From NCBI RefSeq assembly GCF_028009165.1, contig NC_079245.1, positions 620,001 through 684,000 of the forward strand: a DNA stretch of 64,000 nt, read 5' to 3'. Position 1 is the first letter of the stretch, and each line of letters begins with the position of its first letter. The position numbers were made by a program, and so were the translations under genes. Positions 23,604 to 33,793 of the stretch are shown one piece after another. The notes beneath the pieces are model-generated. The model searched no databases. It was not told where the DNA came from and worked only from the letters and a program-made list of their open reading frames with translations. The stretch comes from Akanthomyces muscarius (lineage: Eukaryota; Ascomycota; Sordariomycetes; Hypocreales; Cordycipitaceae).

Positions 23604-24714
23604 GGCCTTGTGCTATCTCTTCAAAGGGGGATGTGTTGTACGGGGTTGGACAAGGAAAGGTTTTGTTTTCGAATAACAACTGGTGCCACAGAGAAGCAGA
23701 AATGGGGAAGAAAGGTGTTGGGAAAGTGTAGACGCCAGCCCAAGCTGTATTGTATACAAATAGACCTGGTAAAGGGGGTCAATGTGTGTCAGTGGTTGCG
23801 TGTCAATTGAACCGCCAAGCGTGTGCTTGCCTAGTTTAGTAGGCTGCGCACTCGGAGTCATGGCCATGCCCGACACTTTTCTTTTGTTGCCGCCTTTTGC
23901 GGAGGCAGAACTGGGAAGGCAAACATACGGGGGGGCAAGGGTGAGATTCCCTTGGCCCGGACGCAAAAGGGTGGCTGGCTAAAGTAACGGCAGACGGGGC
24001 TTTGACAGGTGCCGGATAGAAATTCAAGATGAGAAGACGGACGGACGTGTGGGCGATGGTGGCGCTACACACCGGCTTGGGCTGTGCTTGGACGACCGGG
24101 GGCATCCGAGCGTGGTGTAGCGGCACATCAAGAAAGACAGCGTCAACACTAACTAGCTCTTGGGGAACATGACGAGTCCAGACGGAATGGGCCAGCGTCG
24201 TGGCTGCATGCACAAGCCCAACTGTAGATCTTTTTAGGTCGATTTCCTCCGCGCAATGGACCCTGGGATGCAACTGACGGAAGCCAGTGCTGTTGTTCTA
24301 CACGGATCGGGAGCCATGCACTGCAGACTTGCCCAGCCAGGTCAACCGACGCATCTCGTTCTGCAGATGAGAAAGAACTGCCATGGCGGGAAGAGCAAGA
24401 ACAAAGTAGAAAAGCTACTGAAAAGAAGCTTAGATGGTAAACGGATCGGTGTGTGGTTGAGGTGCAGGGAGCTCTACACAACGAGCTAGCTTGAGCGGAT
24501 ATGTCGAGTGCCGCGGGATGTGGCATTTCAATAGCGTGCCGATCGCCATGCGTGACGAGGACATCTCTCTCTGAAGCGGAATACTGTACTTTTATCTCGT
24601 AGTACTATTTCTCGTTCCGATCCTCGTCCGATCTGATTTTACTCGGAAGCAATACGCCATTCCATCCATATTGTTCATGCCCTTTTGGGGAACACTGTAG
24701 AGAAGCTGTTTCAC

Positions 24715-24716
<2 letters not shown>

Positions 24717-24750
<34 letters not shown>
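24717..24750 (+). repeat. (CT)17 microsatellite
   Basis: An uninterrupted CT dinucleotide run of 34 bases followed immediately by eight A. It is a pure purine/pyrimidine tract. Confidence 0.97.
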
Positions 24751-24751
<1 letters not shown>

Positions 24752-24783
24752 AAAAAAAGGATGCGTTATTCCGCGGATGCACG

Positions 24784-24788
<5 letters not shown>

Positions 24789-24822
<34 letters not shown>

Positions 24823-24829
24823 CACACAC
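24789..24829 (+). repeat. (CA)n microsatellite
   Basis: A CA dinucleotide run with one G interruption, 38 bases after the CT run. Confidence 0.95.
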
Positions 24830-25949
24830 GCGCAAGCCCACAAGTTTACAATTCCGAAAACACACCTCTTGCCCTCGGAACGTAAAGATCCCTTGCCCAT
24901 CTGAGCCAATTAGCGCCATGTATCACCCCTCTTCTTTGACTATAATTTCCCTCCCCGCGTTGGCGCTAGTATTACCCCAGATTCTGTCTCAGCCGCCACA
25001 AATTTCCCCTTCGCCCGAAAGGGTACCACTTGTCCCCCAGCACTGTTTTAGCGGGGGCTCTTGTGCGAATTTTCCTTTCCTTCTCAGAGTTTCCTTTCGA
25101 TTTCCCTCAGCGCCTTGACTTTTTAGGCACAACGGGAGTTGTCGAGTGCAGCAACTGGCGCGGGAGAGTGGAAGAATTGGCCTAGACTAGTGGGGCTATT
25201 GGATCGCCGCCCCCCGGTCTATCGCACTGGATCACGGGTGCATGGCGCAAGAAGTATAAATTTCCATGGCAAGCATTCCCCTAGAGAAAGAGACGATTGT
25301 AACAAGGGAATGATATATCGGAAACAAAAAGAAGAACTACTGTTACTTTGACAACATGCACATCTCAGTAGCAGGAGGGCCTACGGAGCAAACCAGGCGT
25401 ACAAGGCGCATGGAGACCTTACTGGGCACAGGCACTCGGGGCAGCGGAGATTGTCTCCATCCGACACAATTGGCGAATGCGGACAAATCTCATAGCGATG
25501 CTAGTACACGTACTGGCACTCCGATACACATCCTCAACATTGGGGTAAATGCGGGGGCCACCCTGATCTCGGCCATGGGGAGAATGCTTATCACTCTGGG
25601 CTTGCATGAGCAGAAAGAATACATCACTTTTCAAAAACGCTAGCCTAATGCTACATAGAAAACAATCTAAAAAAAAGTAAAATCAACCAATCGCTTGCTG
25701 CTGCCAGACTCCCAAGCAGAAACCTGCTGCTGCTAGACTCAAATACCAGAAACTTGCATCTGGCCCCTGAATACTTCACCGGGCGCCACTACTTCCATCC
25801 TAGTCCAGACACATGGCAGACACATGGGTACCGCCAAGTATCCTACTCGAAATTCAGAACGCTGCGATTGCTATAATCGGAGGAAAATCATACTCCCACC
25901 CTGCGCGGCATCGAAGTGAGCGTCGTGACCGATGTGCCCGACGTGACTT

Positions 25950-27381
25950 CTAGCCCCCTCCTGGAGGCACCGGGTTATTCGCGGGCAGATGTCCCAGAGC
26001 GGCCACGATGGCATCGTTCGTGGCAGGGTCCAGCGTGTGACGGCGTCGGCTAAACCACCATCTCGCTGGGTATTCCTGCTCGATGCACTGCGGCTCGACA
26101 TAGAAGATGAATACCTCTACGGCGTGGATCCAGGCGCTGCGTGCCGGCGACATGCACGGTTTCTTGTGGCGCCACAGCTTGTACTCGCACGCGAGAATGG
26201 CATTGCCGATGATGTTGATGCCGCGCGAGACGAGGTTGAACAGGACAAAGACGACCGTGGCCTTTTCGTACGAGTTCATGCCGCGGGGCGGCGTCTGCTG
26301 GCTGTTGATGCGAAAGAGCTCAAGGAGCGGCACGACCCACGAGGCAAAGATGAGCGCCTCCAGGATCAGGCCAATGTGATAGGTTCGCAGGATGGTGCCA
26401 CGGAGCGAGTTGAGACAGAAATTCCACAGAGTCACGGCGAACCCAGCCTGCTACAGGTCAGCATCAGAACATGGTGGGCATCTCGCATCCGTCACTCACC
26501 ACAACCACACCCACTACCCACATGAGGCGCGACCGAAAGTAGTGCCAGCACAGGGCCGATGCGATGAAGACCACCAACCACTGCGCGAGCCCTATCTGAT
26601 AGTACAGAAAGACGGCCTGCGTGTAGCGTTTGAAGCACCCCTTGTGGAACTCGGGCTGGTTCCACGCGGGCTGCGCGGCGACGGGGCGTCCGCACCAACG
26701 GCAGACGAAGACGCTCGCGTTGTTGCCCATGAGGTACTTCCTGCCGACGTCGAAGCCCTTTTCGTCCCAGACGCAGTCGGCGCAGCGGCTGGAGAGCGGA
26801 TACCGCCAGTCGTTGGCCGGCGTGCAGACGAGCGCCCTGGGGTCCTCGTGCTGCACGAGGCAGACGCGGCAGGTGTGCCGGATGTGGTGCGCAAAGTCGG
26901 GCGCAAGCAGCGCGCGGACGAGCGGCGGGCTCACGCGGGCGCGGAAGAAGCGGCAGGTCCGGCGCAGACGCTCAATGTCGCTGAAGTCGAGGTACGAGAG
27001 GACCTTGAGCTGCAGCTCGGGCGGCAGGGCGAGGAAGTGGTCGAGGAGCTCGCTCCGCTGGCCGGGCGCGGTGCCGGACGAGGCCGCCAGGCTGCCGCTG
27101 CGGCCGCGCCCGCCGCCGCCGATGGCGTGGGTGAGGGCTTCGAGCTTGGAGAGCCTGCGCGGCTTGATGGTGATGGTGTCGCTGCTAGCGTTTCCGAGGA
27201 ACTGGTTGCGGGCAAAGTAGGATGTTTCGGGCCGGCGAGGGAGCTGCTGGAGCTCTGCCGGTGTTGCATCGGTGCTGCTGTGCTGCTGCTGCTCTGATGA
27301 CGCATCCTCGGGGTCTTGGGCGGCGCTGCCGCCGCGGCGACGTCTGGCGACCGCTGTGTACATTTTAAATAAGTGCTCCAT
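25950..27381 (-). CDS. F-box protein with CxxC pairs and membrane segments
   Basis: Two exons (27381-26500 and 26450-25950) give 460 residues. A second ATG at 27363 would give 454. An F-box lies at about residues 117-150 (LALPPELQLKVLSYLDFSDI, then RRTCRFFRARV), the adaptor that links a target to an SCF ubiquitin ligase through Skp1. Next come three CxxC pairs (about C171/C174, C200/C203, C227/C230) plus other Cys and His, suggesting zinc binding. The C-terminal half has several hydrophobic segments: AQWLVVFIASALCWHYF and LMWVVGVVV, then, in exon 2, TYHIGLILEALIFASWVVPLL, ATVVFVLFNLVSRGINIIGNAILA and AVEVFIFYV. So it may be a membrane-bound F-box protein. The 49-nt intron joins VVV to QAGFAVTLW. 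Target and membrane are unknown. I recognise the architecture as fungal but know no characterised member. Confidence 0.82.
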
Positions 27382-28839
27382 GATGTATGCGAGACTGGCG
27401 AGCTTCGTTTCTCTTGGACTTTTCCCGCATCAGCTCATGTCCAGACCAAGTCGGCGCGCCGTTTGTCCTGCGGTAGATGTAGGCTGTTTGCTCGTCAAAG
27501 GGTAGGACAATCAAGACGGGAGGCCAGCCTAGCTCGTGCGCGTCAATCACAGACCATCTGGTGACAAAACCATTCGCTCCTGTTTGGACAAATTGGACAA
27601 AATAGATGATGAAGATTGCTGCGCCCGCGCGTTGCGACTGAAAGCGAAGGTGCCCTGTCGAAGCTCGACGTGGTGCCACGAGTCGTGACCCTTCAGCCGC
27701 CCGAGCTGGAACCTCAAAGCCACTAGAGTAGTCTTTTGCCACCGAGATGGCGCCACGCGATGGGACACAGCTGTGTCGAAGCTGAGGTGATGGTAGCGGA
27801 TGTCTAGCAGTGGCTGTGAGAGAGAGCAATGAATATACTTTTTTTTTGGTGATGAACGCAAATCACAAGCTAGGAAACGATGATGGTTTTTTTATCATGT
27901 GAGCGGGGGAATCGACATGGCGATTCGTCGTCTTTCCAAGGCAGCAAAGCTAAACGATAAGCACTCCAAAGATGCGCCAGGATGCGGCGTCGTTCGAACA
28001 AGCCAAGGCACTGTGCTAACGTTAGTGCTGGTGGAGGTGTGAGCGAAGCCTGAAGCTGGAGCTGAAGCTGACAAGGATGGCTGGATGGCACTGAAAAGGA
28101 CGAGCACAGCCTTGATTTATACACTTGCGACAGCCGACTTGACTCTCAAACTCTGTACCTTTGACGGCTCGCTGGAAGCTTAAACGTTATCCCAGACTCC
28201 ATTTTGCCGCCTTGTGACACTGTAGACACTGCAACTCATTGACCCTGAAGCCATGACGGCTCTGCAGCTTCCCGCCCGACGGGTGTAACACGGGTGTTTG
28301 CTCGCTCCTTTGACACGAGGCTGCCTCTTAATTCTACATCATCATTCATGTCCCACGACATTGCAGTGAATATCTACAAAGCTCAAAGCTAAGAAAATTC
28401 TTTACTATTTTAGGTTTAAAGAATAGCTCGCTCGCATCCTTGCTAAAGATTGCCTTGTGACGAATACGTGCTAGGTAGTCAAGGTAGTGTCTGCTGCCCT
28501 GTAATTGACCCGCTAAGCGGCCCGCAAACTTCAACACCATCACCATTCTTCCTCCTCCCATCTTCCGCCCACACTCACAGCGACATCTCAGCACTCGCCA
28601 TCTTGTCAAATGCTCAAATTTTTTCCTATCAAAAGCTCTACTCTCACAACAACAAAGACCACTTCTACAACAATCTACCTCTAATCGCACCCGTGCATCT
28701 CCAGGGCCACTTGTGACGTCTGTCCAAACAAGCTCCAGCGTCCACTTCCCAAGACCGTGGGGCATCCGTCGATATCGCACATCATGACACTCGGGAAAAA
28801 CTCACATGAAGCTCGCTTCTCGTCTTTTTTTTCCGTCGC
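27382..28839. other. Intergenic region between the F-box gene and the RdRP
   Basis: Promoter of the F-box gene (27382 upward) and downstream region of the RdRP. From 28520 to 28700 the plus strand is strikingly C/T/A-rich and G-poor, like a fungal 5' untranslated leader. The only ATG-started frame in it (from 28611) is about 18 codons. No gene supported. Confidence 0.5.
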
Positions 28840-31800
28840 TTATCCCGACATTTCTTGATCCTTCGCACCCCGATGCGCAACCACCATGGTCGTCGCGTCC
28901 TCGCCCTTGACCTCTCGCGTCACGGCCTCTAGCTCGTTCAGCATGCACGCCGCCGCAATTACCCGAAAGCTCTGCATCCTATCGCCAAGCTTGCCTCGCT
29001 TTGCTTTACTCGGTGCCCCAGCGGCAGCGGCTGCCGCAGCGACCGCATCCTTCTGCATCTCGACCTCAAAACACGCCACCGCCATCTCGAGCGACCGCAG
29101 CCTTGCGAGGCTTATCATGGCCTCCCCAGCCTTGACCATTTCGTTCTCGTCCGCCCCCTTCTGTCTGCTTGTGACGAGCGCCTCTGGATTCCTGATCAGT
29201 CTGACGACCCAGTTCATCAGCCGTTCCATTTCGTCCTTGAGCTTCAGCGACAAGTCCCGCTGCTGCCTCGACTGCGACCCCGTCTTGTTGACGATGTCGC
29301 CGCAGAACGCTTCCACCTCGCTGACCGACGCACGAGGGTTGTGCGAGAACTGCTGCATATTCTCATAAAGCCCCGTCTCGTAGATGCGACGTACCTTGAT
29401 GGCCTCCTCAATGCTCTGGAACCATTCAATGCGGACCCCCAACGCCGCGAGCCCCGCGTGCATAATGCGCTGCACCTGCTCCCACACGGAGCCGCCCTTG
29501 CGGTCCACCTTGCCTGCTGCCTTGTTCCAGAGGTTCTTCTCGTCAATGGAGCGGTAGAGAACTCCGAGAATCTTTTCCGACTTGTGGTAGCGGTACCGCG
29601 GGCGCCCGAAGCCGTCGTCGCCCTCGTCCTCTTCCTCATCCACTTCCACAAACGCCACCTCGCCTAGGCTGTACGTCGTCGTCGGCGGCGCCGGCGCCGT
29701 GAAATCGGGCCGTGTTTTGGGCTGCCGCGGGATTTCGTTGATGAGCGGCGGGATGCCCGTCTTGGAGTAGTCCACTGCGGTCGAATGCAGCTCGGCCAGC
29801 TTGATGCAGACGGGGTCATTGGTACCCGCCGGCTGGATGTCCGCGTACATCAGGTGCTTGTTGGCAATCAGCCCGAGCACGTCAGTTCGCATAAATTCGA
29901 TAAAAAAGTTGGCAATGTCCTCGCGTGTCACGTCCCTGTCTAGCGGCTGCGGCTTGTTGCGCGGGTAGCTCGCCGGGTGAAAAACATCCTTGGGCATGGC
30001 ACCCGAGTCCCAGATGATGTTGTATTTGTCGCCGTCCAGGTCGCCGCCGCTCAGCTGGCTGGGCAGGTCGCGGTCGCCGCGCTGGCTAAAGACGACACAG
30101 TTGCGCAGTGCGCGTAGTGGGTGCTTATTCGGCGGCGTAATCATCTTGGCCAGCTGGATATCGCCCGGGTGCAGCGCCGGCGATCGGGTGACGATAACGG
30201 TGCCGTCTTTGAGCGAACCCTCGATGCCCGACTTTTGTTCCGGAGCTTTCTTGTCATAGTGAATGTAAATTTCGCCTTCCTTGAGAAATCCCGTCTCATC
30301 CATGACACCAAACAAAGTCACGCCCTTTTCGACGGGGATTCGGGCTTTGTGCTTGAGCAGCCGAAGCTCTTTCAACACCACATATTCCACGATCGCTTTG
30401 AGAAAAGGGTCCCCTCGGTAGTCGATACCATGCGAGTGAAGCCGCCTGATGAATCGCGGCAGGCGAATATTGGCCCCGACACCCTGGTACTCCAAAAAAG
30501 TGCATGTGTTGGCCGCCGTCGCCGTCACGCCGCGCAGCGTCTCGAGCGCCTTGGCTTGCATCTCCTTGAACCAAACTGGGTTCGTGCCCATATCCTCCAA
30601 GATTTTAATCATTTGCCGGTTCAGCACCAATCGGAGCGGTTTGTGGGCCACTTCACATATGCCAATTTCCACAAAGTCGCGGCTGGGAAACTTCATCATG
30701 GACTCGGCGCGGATGCAAATCTGCTTGCCGAGTAACCGTGGGTCCAGCGACAGCATGCCTTTGATGCCGGCCACGCGAATCTGCACGCACGTCGGCGAGC
30801 CCAGCTTCAACGGCAGCACGTTCCAAAACTCCTCGAGCGCTTCTTGGGATATGGTGCCCACGCCGTCGCTAAACACGCGCGACTCGTCAACACAGCTTTT
30901 GACGTCTTCAATGTAATTGATCCGGATGCTACCGCTTTTGAGGGACACGGCGTAGGGCGTTTCGGAGAACGCCTGCCCGATGCGCGCAGCACACTTGGCA
31001 GGGATGCGAATCTCGCGAAAATCGCCGAGCGAGTTGAGCACGGTGACGTAGTCCTGGCGGCCCATGTTATGGTCGACAAACGGCGCCATGAACCACGCCG
31101 AGTGGGAGCGCAGGCTCGAGTGCGAAAAGCCGAGAAAGGAGAAGCGTCGGCCGGCGACCTCGATGCCCTGCCTCATGACCGTGCGGTATTGGTCGTAGAC
31201 GTAGTCGTTGCTGACGCGCGGGTTGAAGCTCAGGCCCGAGCCGTCCTCGTCGGTAAATGTGACGCGCAGGAAATAGTCGGTGTGCTCGTGGAACATGCGC
31301 AGCACGCGGTTCTTGGACTCGGCGTCGGGTCCGCCCAGCACCACGCGCGTCGGCGTCACCATGGCTTTGAGCACCCACGCCTGCTGCTTGGACAGCGTCT
31401 CCCCGAGGCGTCCGCCGCCGGCCTCGATTCCGGCCCGCACCACCGCAGCGGGGGCGCTGCCGCGCAGCAGCCCGCTCTCAATGTCCATGACGCGATTCAG
31501 CAGCTCAAAAGGGTCGAGCTCGTTGGGCTTCACGCCGGGCGTCGGGTACGGGATGTCTTTGAAAAGGCGCTTGAAGCTCTCGACGGAAAATGGCAGCGGA
31601 CGCTTGCTCATCTGCGCATCCATGGCCAGCGTTTCCATGATTTCCAGCATCGTCATCGCCAGCGTCGGATGCAGGTGATTATTGTACACCATCTTGTGCA
31701 CCTGAAACAGCAGCACAAACGGCAGCAGCAGCGGATTATTGGCCAAGTTTCTGATCTTGCGCATGAACTCTTGCATGCACTCCAGATACCCCTCACTGGC

Positions 31801-32730
31801 CTTGCCCTCTTCACGCTCGACGCGGAGCGTGTGCCGGCTCACCGAGACGTCGTGATGCTCCTTGATGGCCGCAAAGAGGCGCGCGACGTCTTCATCTGCG
31901 GGCAGCTGGAAGCGGTACACGAGACAGTGCGCGACGTACTTGTTGAGCTCCGGCCAGCCACTGAGAACAGGCTGGCGGGACCACTGCGTTCGCAGGTCCG
32001 GGTCGACCGTGTTGCGGGCGTAGAAGCGTGGGCTTTCGTTTAAAATCATGGTGAAGGAGCGGTCGCCAAAGTCAAACACGCAGTCCTCGACCGTGGCGTA
32101 GGAGATGTGCATCTGGTTGCCCGTGACGGTCGTCAAGATGCACGACTTGCGCTTGAACTGCGACTGAGCGGCCGTCGTGCACTCTGTCTGGCGCGAAAAC
32201 GCGAGCGACTTGGCCGCGTCGCCCTCTGCGGCCTCGGAGAAGATCATCTTGCCGCTGGCGATGCTGTTGATGCGGCAGACGGTCGTCACGGTCGTCGTTT
32301 TGGCGGCCTTGCTGGCCGGGGCGCTGCTCTCGCGCTCGTCCTTTTGGAGGTTCAGATGGTTCAGGATAAGATGGTCCGCCTCCTTGGCGCTCTTTTCTGC
32401 ATAAACGTCTGCCTGAAGGATGCACAGCCTCGAAATCTCGGATCCGCGACGCGGGAAGCCTGGCGGCTTAATGATGCCCGCAGCGGCATCGGCCGCCGCG
32501 GCCGCCTCGGCGACGGAGCGTGGCTGCGAGGGCGCAATGACCTTGCCGTAGCGCGCGAGAAAGGCGGCGCCGTCCTCGGCGCGGAGAAAGGTCAGCCACG
32601 CCTGCGTCTTCTTCTTGGGCTTGTCGCAGGACCAGTCCTCGACGCCGAGACGGCGCATCAGCGGGGTGAGCTCGTGGCGGAGGCTGTCGTCGGAGAGGTC
32701 CTTGGGGACGCCTCGGAGGAAGACCTCCAT
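28840..32730 (-). CDS. RNA-dependent RNA polymerase (RNA silencing)
   Basis: A single exon of 1296 residues from the first ATG at 32730; the frame is open upstream but only to a TTG. These cellular enzymes copy single-stranded RNA into double-stranded RNA for Dicer, in quelling and related silencing. An RRM-like N-terminus is visible (MEVFLRGVPKDLSDDSL, residues 1-70). The RdRP domain spans roughly residues 380-990. The catalytic loop DLDGD is at residues 897-901 within SGGDLDGDKYNIIWD, and the three Asp that bind metal are intact. Other family blocks are FSHSSLRSHSAWF, RIGQAFSETPYAV, GVGTISQEALEEFW and IRLPRFIRRLHSHG. The C-terminal 300 residues are helical and charged. The RRM-like N-terminus resembles the SAD-1/RRP-3/Rdp1 type more than QDE-1, but I cannot settle orthology. 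It looks complete and active. Confidence 0.93.
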   Translation of the reverse strand: MEVFLRGVPKDLSDDSLRHELTPLMRRLGVEDWSCDKPKKKTQAWLTFLRAEDGAAFLARYGKVIAPSQPRSVAEAAAAADAAAGIIKPPGFPRRGSEISRLCILQADVYAEKSAKEADHLILNHLNLQKDERESSAPASKAAKTTTVTTVCRINSIASGKMIFSEAAEGDAAKSLAFSRQTECTTAAQSQFKRKSCILTTVTGNQMHISYATVEDCVFDFGDRSFTMILNESPRFYARNTVDPDLRTQWSRQPVLSGWPELNKYVAHCLVYRFQLPADEDVARLFAAIKEHHDVSVSRHTLRVEREEGKASEGYLECMQEFMRKIRNLANNPLLLPFVLLFQVHKMVYNNHLHPTLAMTMLEIMETLAMDAQMSKRPLPFSVESFKRLFKDIPYPTPGVKPNELDPFELLNRVMDIESGLLRGSAPAAVVRAGIEAGGGRLGETLSKQQAWVLKAMVTPTRVVLGGPDAESKNRVLRMFHEHTDYFLRVTFTDEDGSGLSFNPRVSNDYVYDQYRTVMRQGIEVAGRRFSFLGFSHSSLRSHSAWFMAPFVDHNMGRQDYVTVLNSLGDFREIRIPAKCAARIGQAFSETPYAVSLKSGSIRINYIEDVKSCVDESRVFSDGVGTISQEALEEFWNVLPLKLGSPTCVQIRVAGIKGMLSLDPRLLGKQICIRAESMMKFPSRDFVEIGICEVAHKPLRLVLNRQMIKILEDMGTNPVWFKEMQAKALETLRGVTATAANTCTFLEYQGVGANIRLPRFIRRLHSHGIDYRGDPFLKAIVEYVVLKELRLLKHKARIPVEKGVTLFGVMDETGFLKEGEIYIHYDKKAPEQKSGIEGSLKDGTVIVTRSPALHPGDIQLAKMITPPNKHPLRALRNCVVFSQRGDRDLPSQLSGGDLDGDKYNIIWDSGAMPKDVFHPASYPRNKPQPLDRDVTREDIANFFIEFMRTDVLGLIANKHLMYADIQPAGTNDPVCIKLAELHSTAVDYSKTGIPPLINEIPRQPKTRPDFTAPAPPTTTYSLGEVAFVEVDEEEDEGDDGFGRPRYRYHKSEKILGVLYRSIDEKNLWNKAAGKVDRKGGSVWEQVQRIMHAGLAALGVRIEWFQSIEEAIKVRRIYETGLYENMQQFSHNPRASVSEVEAFCGDIVNKTGSQSRQQRDLSLKLKDEMERLMNWVVRLIRNPEALVTSRQKGADENEMVKAGEAMISLARLRSLEMAVACFEVEMQKDAVAAAAAAAGAPSKAKRGKLGDRMQSFRVIAAACMLNELEAVTREVKGEDATTMVVAHRGAKDQEMSG

Positions 32731-33793
32731 GGTGTAACGTTGTGTGGCGGCCTTGGGTTGTAAAGGAGCTGCAGTTGCAGGAACAACGATGGGGAATTGC
32801 AATGATCAAGGAGAGAAACGGTCAAAAGAAAACGCAGGAGGATTCTTGCGCTTCGCTGGATATTTTGTTTTTGTTTACGAAACATCACTTCAGAACTCCC
32901 GTGGATACGCAAACACACGCACGCACGCGCACAACCGGGCGAGTTTCGGGCGGGAGTGCAGACGACCGCTGCCCAGCCCTGCTTAGCCGCCCGGGACCCA
33001 CGATTCACAGATCACGGGCAGCACGGCATTCACTGCAGCATCTTTTGTATGGACCGTGGCTCTTGTGTGACCTGGAGCCACGCTGAGTGGCCACGCTCAG
33101 AGGGGGGGCTTGTTTACCGCTGATCTGGTGACTGGTCACACAAGGTGTGCGCTTGAGAGGGGCCGAAGTGAATGGCCGTTTCCATTACCACTGTCGTTTT
33201 ACAGAAAGGTGAGTTTTCTTGTAAAAGCCAATGTGAGTAGCCAGCTTGCCCGGATTCGCGCGGGTGGCTGCATGCCCAGCCACATAGTACCAGCGCTTTC
33301 CGCCCCGACCGGCTACCCTGCGCCGAATCTGACACCTCGTACCCGGGGCTCCTCTGTAACTTTTATAACGCACCCGCATCGAAATGTAGCCGTAAAAAGA
33401 GTCAAATATAGACCGGAAGATGGGAGTTCGTAGTGGCTTCTGGGTTCTAGTAAAGCAACACATTGTGGAGCGGTCAGCCAACTTGCTGACCTCAAACACA
33501 GCTGTGCATTTTATGCATGCAATAAATTCTCTTCAAAGCTAAATTAAGACATAAAATACATGAGTCCTCCCGTGTCTTACTACCCAATCTGCTCTAGCAA
33601 CGGGAATCCCGAACACGGTTGTTTTTATATTCAGTGGAAGAAAGAAACACCATTACATGGCAGAATTGTGTCCTCGTTTCGCCATGCGGCATGTAATCAC
33701 AAGCACGATAGCCCTTTAACGAACAGCAACTCTCCTGGTCAACGCAAAATCCCAAAAGGGGAAACGCAAAAGATGGACTCAAGGTCAGCGCAG
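32731..33793. other. Intergenic region upstream of the RdRP
   Basis: Contains the RdRP promoter (reading upward from 32731) and the 3' region of the flavin monooxygenase. No further gene, tRNA or repeat was recognised. Confidence 0.5.

Larger units (their letters stand above)
23604..25949. other. 2.3 kb intergenic region with compound microsatellites
   Basis: Promoter side of the acetate transporter and 3' side of the F-box gene. It contains a (CT)17 run, an A8 run and a (CA) run (24717-24829). Short open frames here are low-complexity or lack any domain. No gene supported. Confidence 0.5.

Noticed and set aside
26392..27297. 301-codon plus-strand frame opposite the F-box gene
   Set aside because: Shadow of the F-box coding strand, no recognisable domain.
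30844..32043. 399-codon plus-strand frame inside the RdRP gene
   Set aside because: Shadow of the RdRP coding sequence; composition is Arg/Ala/His-rich with no domain.
32731..32802. 24-residue N-terminal extension of the RdRP
   Set aside because: The extension begins at TTG. The first ATG is at 32730.
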